A stretch of 64,000 nucleotides of DNA, taken from assembly GCF_021533195.1 (NCBI RefSeq), contig NZ_JAJNKB010000001.1, forward strand, positions 868,001-932,000, in the 5' to 3' direction. Shown in pieces: positions 43,708-52,339 of this stretch (position 1 is the stretch's first letter; each line of letters starts with the position of its first letter). The notes under the pieces were generated by a model. It worked only from the letters and a program-made list of their open reading frames with translations, did not search any database and was not told the origin of the DNA. This DNA comes from Portibacter marinus. GTDB lineage: Bacteria; Bacteroidota; Bacteroidia; Chitinophagales; Saprospiraceae. The position numbers were made by a program, and so were the translations under genes.

Positions 43708-44532
43708 ATGAAAAGTATGATAATGAGTGACAAGAGACCTAAAATAGCGATTCTGGATATGAACAACAATGTTCCAAACCAGGGCCTGCGCTGTATTAAA
43801 GAGATTGTGGAGCAGTTTGATGATGAAGCGAGTTGGAAGATTTATGATGTGCGACACAAGAACGAATTTCCTGATTTGACCCATGATATCTATATCAGCA
43901 GTGGAGGCCCCGGAAGTCCCCATGAACAGGGTGAGTGGAGAAAGCCATATTTCAAACTAATGGATGAAGCTCGCCGAAAAGGGAAGCATGTGTTTTTTAT
44001 TTGTTACTCGTTCCAATTGGCTTGTTATCATTTTGGGTTGAGTAAGGTGACCAAAAGAAGGCGAACTTCATTTGGTGTATATCCCATACATAAAACAAAG
44101 GCAGGTCGTGAGGATGTTCTCCTGGAAGGACTTTCTGATCCATATTACGCTGTAGACTCCAGAGATTGGCAAGTCGTTCAACCAGATATGACCAGATTCC
44201 GGAAACTGAAAGCCAGGATTTTGAGTCTTGAAAAAATTCGTACCAATGTGGAATATGAAAGGGCGATCATGGCGGTCAGGTTTTCTTCCACAATGGTGGG
44301 AACTCAGTTTCATCCCGAAGCTGATCCATATGGCATGAAAAATCATCTATTGACTGAAGAAAATAAGATTAAGATTATCAAAAATTTTAATCTTCAGAAA
44401 TACGAGGAAACCTTGGCCCAACTGGAAGATCCAGAAAAAATTAAATTGACTCATGAAACCTTATTGCCACAGTTTATCAGAAATTCTCTAACTTCCCTCA
44501 AAACTAGGAAGGAAGAATTGAATTTAATATGA
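43708..44532 (+). CDS. Class I glutamine amidotransferase
   Basis: A 274-aa GATase1 protein. The catalytic triad is visible: Cys99 in FFICYSFQLAC, His202 and Glu204 in GTQFHPEADP; the oxyanion-loop GGPGSP lies at 66-71. It would release ammonia from glutamine and pass it to a partner. The motif is CYSFQ rather than the usual C-x-G-x-Q, so it belongs to an outlying subgroup. The ~65-residue C-terminal extension (KYEETLAQLEDPEKI onward) is helical. It overlaps the next gene by 4 nt, so the second ATP-grasp protein is the likely acceptor of the ammonia. It is not GuaA, CarA or PurQ. Confidence 0.88.
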   Translation: MKSMIMSDKRPKIAILDMNNNVPNQGLRCIKEIVEQFDDEASWKIYDVRHKNEFPDLTHDIYISSGGPGSPHEQGEWRKPYFKLMDEARRKGKHVFFICYSFQLACYHFGLSKVTKRRRTSFGVYPIHKTKAGREDVLLEGLSDPYYAVDSRDWQVVQPDMTRFRKLKARILSLEKIRTNVEYERAIMAVRFSSTMVGTQFHPEADPYGMKNHLLTEENKIKIIKNFNLQKYEETLAQLEDPEKIKLTHETLLPQFIRNSLTSLKTRKEELNLI

Positions 44533-45722
44533 TCGCTACTTATCGGGAGACCTTTAATAAGAACTACACTGAAGAAAAATATAAAAAGTTTATTACTGAA
44601 ATCGTCGAAACGGTAGATCACACACCACCTTTTCGAATAGCAGAGACACCAGTATTTATCAATAGAGACCTAAAAGCAAAACTACTCGACGCGTGTGCGG
44701 TTATCCTAAAGTACATCTCAGGCCCTGAATTTGGAGATGCTACTAAGGCTATCTTGGATCATCCTTCTTTGAATATGCCTGCATATGACAACCCGTGTCG
44801 GTTTATTCAACTGGATTTTGGCCTGTGTGAAGACGAAGACGGCGAGGTTCATCCGAAATTGATAGAATTGCAGGGCTTCCCTTCGCTTTACTTCTACCAG
44901 GATCTACTTGGGGCAATGTATCAGAAGTACTATGACATTCCTGCCGAATACTCAGTGTTTCCTGAAGGTCTCGACCGTGCACAATACCTGGATATTTTAG
45001 AGAAAGAGATAGTTGGAGATACGCCAGCTCACCAGGTGGTTTTATTAGAAGTTGAACCCGAGAAACAAACCACCAGGATTGACTTTTTATGTGCCCAAAA
45101 GATGATCGGGATTAAAGAGCTTTGTATCACCAAATTGATTAAGGAAGGTAGGTCGCTTTTTTATATCAATGAAGCAGGAGAAAAGATTAGGATTTTAAAG
45201 ATTTTCAATAGGGTGATATTTGATGAACTGAATCAAAGGACTGATTTAGAACGACAATTCAGGTTCAGTGATGATGTAGATGTTGAATGGATAGGACACC
45301 CTTCGTGGTTCTTTAGAATTAGCAAGTATACCCTACCACTGCTTAAGAATAAATACGTTCCCGAATCCTATTACTTGAATCAACTTGAACGATACCCGTC
45401 GAATCTGGAAGATTTTGTGTTAAAACCATTATTTTCCTTTGCCGGTTCTGGAGTTTTACTTGACTTGACCCCTGAAATTCTTGATGAAATACAAGATCGA
45501 GATAATTATATCATACAGAAGAAAGTAAAATATAAGCCAGCAATCAAAACCATGGATGATCCGGCGATGTGTGAGATCAGAATGATGACCATCTTAAATT
45601 CTGAAACGCAACGCTTCGATGTGGTATGCAATCTCGCCAGGCTGACCAAAGGAAAGATGGTTGGCGTGAAATACAATAAAAATAAAACCTGGGTTGGAGG
45701 CAGTATTGCGTTTTTTGAGTAA
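44529..45722 (+). CDS. ATP-grasp-like protein, last gene of the cassette
   Basis: A 397-aa protein that I assign to the ATP-grasp fold on its C-terminal half: FVLKPLFSFAGSGVLLDLTP (ATP-binding Lys plus small-residue loop, about 297-316), YIIQKKVKYKPAI, and CEIRMMTIL with the metal-binding Glu. The order looks closer to glutathionylspermidine-synthase-like or circularly permuted ATP-grasps than to RimK. The N-terminal half (about 1-170) contains FIQLDFGLCEDEDG and PKLIELQGFPSLYF, which could hold the acceptor site. Overlaps the amidotransferase by 4 nt. With it, amidation of a carboxylate is a fair guess. It ends 10 nt from the convergent ABC ATPase gene. Confidence 0.75.
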   Translation: MIATYRETFNKNYTEEKYKKFITEIVETVDHTPPFRIAETPVFINRDLKAKLLDACAVILKYISGPEFGDATKAILDHPSLNMPAYDNPCRFIQLDFGLCEDEDGEVHPKLIELQGFPSLYFYQDLLGAMYQKYYDIPAEYSVFPEGLDRAQYLDILEKEIVGDTPAHQVVLLEVEPEKQTTRIDFLCAQKMIGIKELCITKLIKEGRSLFYINEAGEKIRILKIFNRVIFDELNQRTDLERQFRFSDDVDVEWIGHPSWFFRISKYTLPLLKNKYVPESYYLNQLERYPSNLEDFVLKPLFSFAGSGVLLDLTPEILDEIQDRDNYIIQKKVKYKPAIKTMDDPAMCEIRMMTILNSETQRFDVVCNLARLTKGKMVGVKYNKNKTWVGGSIAFFE

Positions 45723-45732
45723 ATTAAATCGG

Positions 45733-46821
45733 TTACATCAAGTTCAACCCAGTATCTGCATCAAAGATGTGCAAGCGTTCACCTTCTATATAAAGCTTCT
45801 TAGAAAATGGTGGATCCTTAAGCTCATCCGCTCTCAACCTTGCTGATAACTGTTGACCTCCTAAATCGAAAAATGCAAAACCTTCATGTCCTAATAGCTC
45901 TACCCACCGCACTTCAGCCTGGAATTGGAGTGGATTCTTCAATAAAGTTTGACTTGAAAAGATATGCTCCGGCCTTATGCCCAATATCACATTTTGATAT
46001 GGGTTCAAGCCGTAAACTGTGTTTAAGCTCAACCTAAAACTTTGGTCTTCTGAGATAAAGACCTCTATTTCATCTTCCTGGTAAATCTTACCCTTCATGA
46101 AATTCATCGTAGGCGAACCAATAAATCCCGCAACAAACTGATTGGTCGGATGATTATAAAGATTTTGCGGCGTATCAATCTGTTGAATTACACCCTTGTT
46201 CAATACTATGATCCGATCTCCCAATGTCATGGCTTCCACCTGATCATGCGTGACATAGACCATTGTCGCTTGAAGCTTCTTGTGCAATAACGATATTTCT
46301 AACCTCATCTGTCCTCGTAACTTGGCATCCAGATTACTCAATGGTTCATCAAATAGAAAAACCTTCGGATTACGAACGATGGCTCTACCTATAGCGATTC
46401 TTTGTCTTTGACCTCCTGACATCGCCTTAGGTTTGCGGTCCAATAAGTCCTCAATGTCTAAAATTTTAGCAGCCTTCATGACCTTTTCTTCAATGACGCT
46501 TTTGCTCATTCCCCGAATTTTTAGTCCAAAGGCCATATTTTCATATGCAGTCATATGAGGATACAGTGCGTAATTCTGGAAAACAATGGCAATATCCCGA
46601 TCTTTGGGCGGTAATTTATTCACCACTGTATCTCCTATCTCAATAGTGCCAGTCGTAATTTCTTCCAGACCGGCGATCATTCGAAGCATGGTAGATTTTC
46701 CGCATCCGGACGGTCCCACTAAAACTACAAACTCTTTGTCCTGTATTTCAAAAGAGGTAGATTGTATTACTTCTTGTTTTCCATAAGATTTCGTTACCTG
46801 ATTGAATTTAACACTTGCCAT
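45733..46821 (-). CDS. MalK/UgpC-type sugar ABC transporter ATP-binding protein
   Basis: A 362-aa ATPase of the CUT1 sugar importer class. Walker A GPSGCGKST (36-44), Q-loop FQNYALYPHM (Gln82), signature MSGGQRQR (134-141), Walker B VFLFDEP (154-160, Glu159) and switch His192 in VTHDQVEAMT. Residues ~240-360 form the TOBE/regulatory domain (GIRPEHIF). It is the last gene of the glycan locus, 8 nt after the alpha-toroid lipoprotein gene. Together with the two permeases and the binding protein encoded upstream it completes the importer. Confidence 0.96.
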   Translation of the reverse strand: MASVKFNQVTKSYGKQEVIQSTSFEIQDKEFVVLVGPSGCGKSTMLRMIAGLEEITTGTIEIGDTVVNKLPPKDRDIAIVFQNYALYPHMTAYENMAFGLKIRGMSKSVIEEKVMKAAKILDIEDLLDRKPKAMSGGQRQRIAIGRAIVRNPKVFLFDEPLSNLDAKLRGQMRLEISLLHKKLQATMVYVTHDQVEAMTLGDRIIVLNKGVIQQIDTPQNLYNHPTNQFVAGFIGSPTMNFMKGKIYQEDEIEVFISEDQSFRLSLNTVYGLNPYQNVILGIRPEHIFSSQTLLKNPLQFQAEVRWVELLGHEGFAFFDLGGQQLSARLRADELKDPPFSKKLYIEGERLHIFDADTGLNLM

Positions 46822-46829
46822 TAGCTGCC

Positions 46830-48083
46830 TTATTTTTTGAGGTGACGATTAGTCCATTCTGTAAATTCCCTCAAAGCCTGAATGGATAGCAAGGCTTCGA
46901 TGGTGGATTCTGCACCTGAATTACGGTTGACTTGTTCCGGTGAAACGATTCCATCAAATGTTCTGCCTGTAGCGTAATCATACATGGTCACCCCCGCCTG
47001 ATTAGAACCAAAAAACCAATCCCCCAATTCCAGAGCTATTTCCTTATATTCTTCCTTCGGGTCCAGTCGGTATGCTTCAATGGCCGCGTAGATCATCGGC
47101 CTCAAATTATAAGCAATTTGAGGAAATCGATCTGTCTCTAAAACTTCATAGCCTCCTGGTGATTTAGCGAGTCTGAAATAGCTGGGTTTTTCTGAGAGAA
47201 AATGTGGAAAGAAATTCAAAACTTCTCTCAAACCCGCCTCAATCATGCGATCATCGTTGACAATCGCACCCGTTTTCAATAATGCATAGGCTTGGGAATT
47301 ACCCCAGCCATGCCATATGTTTTGCCAGGACATCGATGCATAATAAGGGAAAGTGTCTACAGCTCCCAATTGTTGGGCCATTAATATTTCACCCAAATTA
47401 ATCAATTGATCTCGAACAGCTTGATCCGGATGCAATTTGTAGTAATTAGAAAGGCCTATCATCACAAGAGCCACTTGATCACCTCCCATCTCACGGATGC
47501 AAATTGGGCTGGAAATCCCTTCTATCATAAAGGTATCTGTTCTATCCACACATATTTCTATCATGTGAGGTAGTAAGTCATCTAAGGCGGTTTGAGCCTC
47601 TATCTTAATGTCATCCAATTGGGCATTTTCTAACTTCATCAATTCAGATAGTGACCAGAATGCCCTCCAGGACCACCAATTGGCCTCGGCTACACTATTC
47701 TCATGCGTCTTATTTATAGATTTATCGGGGAATATAAAATTATAGAAGAATCCGTTCTCTGCTTGCATATCAAGGACAAATCTCGTCAATGGAATAATCT
47801 TATTTAAGATGCTGTCATTGGGTGAGTTCTCATATTCTTTAGCATAAAAGACAAGGCTTCTTGCTACATCGTCCACGCACGTGTATCCTTCGTCATCATC
47901 TGTGACCAAATGATAATCAGGCGCTTCGCAGTATATCCAAATGGTTCCGATTTCTTTCCCATCCTTAACAAAGGATTCATAAAGATGATGAAGGTGATCA
48001 CCATTAATAATATCAGCGGCCTTTTTTTCTGTTGGATTGCAGTTCCACAACAGTATGGCGATAATCGGATAGATCAATCTCAT
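46830..48083 (-). CDS. Alpha-toroid lipoprotein, putative glycoside hydrolase-like
   Basis: A 417-aa lipoprotein (lipobox LLWNCN, Cys15). The mature part is helical and reads as an (alpha/alpha)6 toroid: repeated helix pairs with aromatic and acidic residues (YTCVDDVARSLVFYAKEY, NWWSWRAFWSLSEL, WHGWGNSQAYALL, and GAESTIEALLSIQALREF). The D-D-x-A-R motif near residue 69 recalls a family of uncharacterised proteins found beside GH130 enzymes, and here it lies between a GH130 gene (4-nt overlap) and the ABC ATPase. It probably works on the sugar in the periplasm. I cannot place it in a numbered GH family. Confidence 0.7.
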   Translation of the reverse strand: MRLIYPIIAILLWNCNPTEKKAADIINGDHLHHLYESFVKDGKEIGTIWIYCEAPDYHLVTDDDEGYTCVDDVARSLVFYAKEYENSPNDSILNKIIPLTRFVLDMQAENGFFYNFIFPDKSINKTHENSVAEANWWSWRAFWSLSELMKLENAQLDDIKIEAQTALDDLLPHMIEICVDRTDTFMIEGISSPICIREMGGDQVALVMIGLSNYYKLHPDQAVRDQLINLGEILMAQQLGAVDTFPYYASMSWQNIWHGWGNSQAYALLKTGAIVNDDRMIEAGLREVLNFFPHFLSEKPSYFRLAKSPGGYEVLETDRFPQIAYNLRPMIYAAIEAYRLDPKEEYKEIALELGDWFFGSNQAGVTMYDYATGRTFDGIVSPEQVNRNSGAESTIEALLSIQALREFTEWTNRHLKK

Positions 48084-49345
48084 GCTTGTTTTTTAAGGTG
48101 GTTGAGAACTTCAGGAATGGATATTCGCGCGAAACTAATTGCACTATCTGACATAGCATAAGGTATAATTAATTCCTGTCCTTGCTTCATCATGCCACAA
48201 GTGTAGAGCACATTAGGCACATAGCCCTCCCTTTCTTCTTCATTAGGACTCATCAGTGGCTGCTCAAGACTGGCGATCAATTTTGCGGGATTCTCTAGGT
48301 CCAGCAGGCTCATGCTTAAGGTGTACCTTCTCATAGGTCCTACCCCATGAGTCAGCAACAGCCAACCCGCTTCTGTTTCTATAGGGCTTCCATTATTCCC
48401 AATTTGCAACAACTCCCAGGTTCTTTGCGGTTCCTGTAGTAGTTCGGAATCGTCCCAATGATAGAGATCATCAGAAAACATAATGGAAAGGTTTCTGCCT
48501 CCTTGTCTGCCTATCATGGCATATTTACCATCAATCTTTTTGGGAAATAGAGCCAGTCCTTTATTGGTCACAGCAGATCCCTTCAGACCTCCAATTCTGA
48601 AGTCTTTAAAATCTTTGGTGACGATGATCTCCGGTTTGATTTTAAAGCCATCATAAGCAGTGTAAGTCCCTATATATTTTTTTTCATCTTCCATGTAAAC
48701 AAATCTGACATCTTCCATTCCCATTCTCTCTTCCCGGGTCTGCGGAAATAAGACTCTTCCACTGAGTGGCAAGTCCTCATCGAATTGTACGCTATAGTAG
48801 TCTTCAGCAAACCCTATTTTACCACTGCTCATTTTATTACTCATTTCGTCCAACTCAATTTCACCAGATGATTTTGAAATTCCTTCACAGAAAGAAATGG
48901 AAGAGATGTGTCCCTCGCCGGTTGATCTTAAAGATAACACAAACCTAATGTCCTTGTCATCCACACCCTTACGATCGGGATGTGGCACAATAGAAGGGTT
49001 AAAAAGTGCAGCAGCCTGAACACTGTATTCATGCGTAAAATAGGAACCCAGGAGCAGTCGCCTCTGCTTTTCAAGCGATTGGGGTAGAACTTCAGATACT
49101 CTTGTATAATTCTGATCCAACCTGTCTTCGAGGTTATCATGCCTATGACTAAAAAGTTGGTATACCCTTTCCAGTTCCTCAGCAACTTGTTCGTCACTCA
49201 TTTTACGGATGTGGTCATAGATGGGCATGATTCTTTGCCTGTCTAGTCCAAAATCGAGATATCTTAATAAAACCTTACGAACGTCTGCGTATAATCTAAC
49301 ATGCGTCCGCTTTATCCCTACCTTATTATCATTGTCTGTTTTCAT
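48080..49345 (-). CDS. GH130 family enzyme with long N-terminal extension
   Basis: A 421-aa member of GH130, the family of inverting beta-mannoside phosphorylases and hydrolases. The five-bladed propeller core starts near residue 105: LFNPSIVPHPD, GMEDVRFV with the catalytic Asp (about 205-212), NGSPIETEAGWLLLTHGVGP, and YVPNVLYTCGMM. About 100 residues of charged helices precede it (DVRKVLLRYLDFGLDRQ, then RVYQLFSHRHDNLEDRL), an extension seen in the PH1107-like branch. No signal peptide, so it acts in the cytoplasm on imported oligosaccharide. Overlaps the toroid gene by 4 nt and lies 4 nt after the permease. Confidence 0.9.
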   Translation of the reverse strand: MKTDNDNKVGIKRTHVRLYADVRKVLLRYLDFGLDRQRIMPIYDHIRKMSDEQVAEELERVYQLFSHRHDNLEDRLDQNYTRVSEVLPQSLEKQRRLLLGSYFTHEYSVQAAALFNPSIVPHPDRKGVDDKDIRFVLSLRSTGEGHISSISFCEGISKSSGEIELDEMSNKMSSGKIGFAEDYYSVQFDEDLPLSGRVLFPQTREERMGMEDVRFVYMEDEKKYIGTYTAYDGFKIKPEIIVTKDFKDFRIGGLKGSAVTNKGLALFPKKIDGKYAMIGRQGGRNLSIMFSDDLYHWDDSELLQEPQRTWELLQIGNNGSPIETEAGWLLLTHGVGPMRRYTLSMSLLDLENPAKLIASLEQPLMSPNEEEREGYVPNVLYTCGMMKQGQELIIPYAMSDSAISFARISIPEVLNHLKKQA

Positions 49346-49349
49346 TTCA

Positions 49350-50168
49350 TTAAGCTTTTATTCCGGATGAGGCCATGCTTTGGATAAAATATTTCTGTAA
49401 AAAGATGTAAGCAATTATTATGGGTAGTGCGAGTAAAACCGCAGATGCCAATTTTACACCTAATTGTGCTTCAGATCTTCCTCCTACGGCGAATAGGGTG
49501 ACCAATTGAGGCATCGTCATTAGTTCCTCCTGTCTGATGACGATTAATGGCCAAAGCACATCGTTCCAGGAGGTCATAAAAGTTAAAATACCTACAGTTA
49601 TCAGACTTGGCAAAATATTAGGCCAAAGGATCTGAAAAATGATTCTTAAATCACCGCATCCATCCACTCGGGCTGCATGGATCAAGTCATCCGGGATGGT
49701 CAGAAATGCCTGCCGAAACAGCAATATTGCAAAAGCACTGTTCAATGCCGGTACAATCAAAGCAGCTAAAGTATCCACCCATTTAAAATTGACCATAATT
49801 ATATAATTAGGTATCAATGTGATTTGGAAAGGCAGGGTCATTGTAAAAATGATCGTGAAAAAAAGCAAATTGCGCCCTTTGAAGCGCATTTTAGCCAATG
49901 CGTAACCCGTCATTGACCCAAAAACCAAAACTCCAAATGTACTGATGGTAGCGACCAATAAACTGTTGAACAAAGCTCTCCATATTGGTATTTTTTCAAC
50001 CATGTCGCTGTAGTGATCAAAGGTAAGACCTTGTGGTACTAGACTGAGGTTTCCAATATTTTCTTCAGGAGTAAGAGAGGCCACAATCATCCAATAGAAT
50101 GGATACAAAAAGGTAAGGGCTGCAATGGTTAAAATGAAATAAAACAATATTTTCTTAAGTCTTCTCAT
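49350..50168 (-). CDS. Sugar ABC transporter permease (MalG type)
   Basis: A 272-aa inner-membrane permease with six helices. The EAA loop that contacts the ATPase is visible: HAARVDGCGDLRIIFQILWP (about 165-184). The end fits the MalG/CUT1 class. It follows the other permease after 3 nt. Works with the second permease, the binding lipoprotein and the MalK-like ATPase of the same operon. Confidence 0.95.
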   Translation of the reverse strand: MRRLKKILFYFILTIAALTFLYPFYWMIVASLTPEENIGNLSLVPQGLTFDHYSDMVEKIPIWRALFNSLLVATISTFGVLVFGSMTGYALAKMRFKGRNLLFFTIIFTMTLPFQITLIPNYIIMVNFKWVDTLAALIVPALNSAFAILLFRQAFLTIPDDLIHAARVDGCGDLRIIFQILWPNILPSLITVGILTFMTSWNDVLWPLIVIRQEELMTMPQLVTLFAVGGRSEAQLGVKLASAVLLALPIIIAYIFLQKYFIQSMASSGIKA

Positions 50169-50171
50169 CCG

Positions 50172-51038
50172 TCAATGCTCTTCATTTTCCACAAAAATTT
50201 TCTGAACAACTACCACTCCCATGATGATGATGGCGAAGAAGATACTTAGCGTAGCAGAGTACCCCATATGATAGTAGCCAAATGCCTGTTTGTAAATGTA
50301 CAGCATCGCTGATAAAGTGCTATTCAAGGGACCGCCATCGGTCATAATGTATGGCTCGATGAAAAGACTAAAACCACCTATTGTAGACAGGATCACAACC
50401 ATAAAAATAGTCGGGTTAATCGCAGGTATCGTGATGTATCTGAATTGCTGCCAGGCACTAGCTCCCTCTACCTCTGCAGCTTCATAATAACTTCTGGGAA
50501 CCGTCTGCAGGCCCACGAGAAACAAGATGACATATAAACCGACATTTTTCCATGTAGCCATGATCGCAATAGATATCATGGCGATGTTGGGATTAGACAA
50601 CCATTCCACTCTATTTAATCCTAATGATATCAGCATTCGATTGATTACGCCACTTTCCAGCCCATACAATTGTTGCCACAAAATGGTAATGACCACACCG
50701 GAAATCACGACTGGCATAAAGAATGCTGCCCTAAAAAATGAGCGTGCCAATATCTTTTCGTTCAGGAAGTAGGCTAGAAAAAGTGCTATTACAATTTGTA
50801 ATGGAATATGCACCAAAATAAAGATAAAAGTATTCCACAACGCCTTCCAAAACAGCCGATCGCTAAACAGGCGTTGGAAATTATCCAGTCCTACATATTC
50901 CATAGGCGAAATGATATTCCATTTATGCAACACCAGAACAATGGAAAAAATAACCGGAAACAGAACAAATAATCCCAGATGGATGATGTACGGAGATATG
51001 ATCAGGTAGGGTGATATTTTATTCCAAAAAGCTTTCAT
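50172..51038 (-). CDS. Sugar ABC transporter permease (MalF/UgpA type)
   Basis: A 288-aa permease with six membrane helices and the EAA motif AAEVEGASAWQQFRYITIPA (about 190-209). Overlaps the binding-protein gene by 4 nt. The short periplasmic loops place it with UgpA-like rather than the larger MalF permeases. Confidence 0.95.
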   Translation of the reverse strand: MKAFWNKISPYLIISPYIIHLGLFVLFPVIFSIVLVLHKWNIISPMEYVGLDNFQRLFSDRLFWKALWNTFIFILVHIPLQIVIALFLAYFLNEKILARSFFRAAFFMPVVISGVVITILWQQLYGLESGVINRMLISLGLNRVEWLSNPNIAMISIAIMATWKNVGLYVILFLVGLQTVPRSYYEAAEVEGASAWQQFRYITIPAINPTIFMVVILSTIGGFSLFIEPYIMTDGGPLNSTLSAMLYIYKQAFGYYHMGYSATLSIFFAIIIMGVVVVQKIFVENEEH

Positions 51039-52330
51039 GACTCGACTCTCAATAAAACATTGACCGTTCTTTCCGCGTCAGCAATGGCTTCCTCGGGACT
51101 TTTCATTTGATACAAAACACAAGCTTCATATTCCTGTGAAATGATGTCTAAAATCTCTGTCATCACTTCACTGTTGCCCACGCCTTTGATGTGTTCGGCT
51201 TGTTTGACGAATGTTTCCATTTTTGGATTTCTACTAAAATAGGGCTTATAAGATGGCAAATCGGATAAGTTTTTTCTTCTGGGCAATTGATTCGTGAGAT
51301 TTAGAAACTTTAGATCAGCTTCCGTTGTAGTCATCGACTTAATAAATTCAAAGGCCGCTTGAGGATTTTTGCAAGTATTAAATATCACCATATTTTTTGG
51401 ATCGCAATAGGTATAAATAGGACCTTTATGACCATCGGGAACCGGTATATGGTAGAAGTCGTATTCAAAATCATCACCTGTAAAGCGATCCAGGTATTGA
51501 ATTTCCCATGGGCCGGTCCATTTCGTCGCGTATTTCTGTGCAACAAACAAATCCTGGCCGGCAGATTGAGATTGCTTCGAAAAGTAATTGTTTTCATACA
51601 TGGTCTGAAGGAATCGAAAGGCTTCCACTGCGAATCGGTTATTAAAATGGGCTTTTCCATCTTTGATCAGAGGCATACCGCCCGAAGCCGCCAGATAAAG
51701 AGGATAAAAATTAAAAAGTCTTTGGTGCCAGGCCAATTTCACCGATGTGTTGCCAAACCATTGATCAACGTATCCATCTCCGTCCTGATCCTTTTGAAAG
51801 GCCTCAGCCGCTCTTAGAAAGGAGGAATATGTTTTCGGTGGGTCTGATAATCCGATTTCTTTGATCAAATTTTTGTTGTAAATGGTCATGATGGGATTAA
51901 TTTTCCATGGGAACTGGTAAATATGACCATCATCCGCTGTAATTTCGGCGATGGTGGCTGAATCACATCGTTCCTTTAAAAATTCCATGAAACCATCTAG
52001 GGTATCCATGGCCACCAATACATCAGAAACCCTATAAAACTCGACAGCACCCTGCCATATATTGGAGTAAATATCTGGAGTAGTACCAGCCACCACAGCT
52101 GCCAGGAGTATTTCTTCACTGGTCTGACCTTCGGGAATGGGTTGATAACTGACAAGGACTTGATTTTGGTTGTTCCAAGTGTCCACGGCCCACCTGGCAA
52201 ACTCTATTTCCCCGCCATTATTGGACGACCAATAAACCAGGTCACCAGCATCCTTCCTGGATGACCTATCACAGCTCATTGCAACAAAGACAAGCAAAAA
52301 TATGATCACGCTTTTATACATCATATCCAT
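51035..52330 (-). CDS. Sugar ABC transporter substrate-binding lipoprotein
   Basis: A 431-aa extracellular solute-binding protein, family 1. Lipobox VAMSCDRS (Cys20). The mature protein starts with the usual strand (LVYWSSNNGGEIEFARWAVDTW) and includes LLAAVVAGTTPDIY, PWKINPIMTIYNKNLIKE, and GPWEIQYLDRF. Multiple tryptophans and acidic residues could line the sugar site. Being a lipoprotein in a didermal organism, it would be attached to one of the membranes facing the periplasm. It feeds the two permeases encoded just downstream. Ligand unknown; the GH130 neighbours suggest a mannose- or glucose-containing oligosaccharide. Confidence 0.94.
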   Translation of the reverse strand: MDMMYKSVIIFLLVFVAMSCDRSSRKDAGDLVYWSSNNGGEIEFARWAVDTWNNQNQVLVSYQPIPEGQTSEEILLAAVVAGTTPDIYSNIWQGAVEFYRVSDVLVAMDTLDGFMEFLKERCDSATIAEITADDGHIYQFPWKINPIMTIYNKNLIKEIGLSDPPKTYSSFLRAAEAFQKDQDGDGYVDQWFGNTSVKLAWHQRLFNFYPLYLAASGGMPLIKDGKAHFNNRFAVEAFRFLQTMYENNYFSKQSQSAGQDLFVAQKYATKWTGPWEIQYLDRFTGDDFEYDFYHIPVPDGHKGPIYTYCDPKNMVIFNTCKNPQAAFEFIKSMTTTEADLKFLNLTNQLPRRKNLSDLPSYKPYFSRNPKMETFVKQAEHIKGVGNSEVMTEILDIISQEYEACVLYQMKSPEEAIADAERTVNVLLRVES

Positions 52331-52339
52331 TGGCTAGCC

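Noticed and set aside
51359-51817. 152-aa plus-strand frame inside the ABC binding-protein gene
   Set aside because: Antisense to a gene with clear family features; codon shadow.
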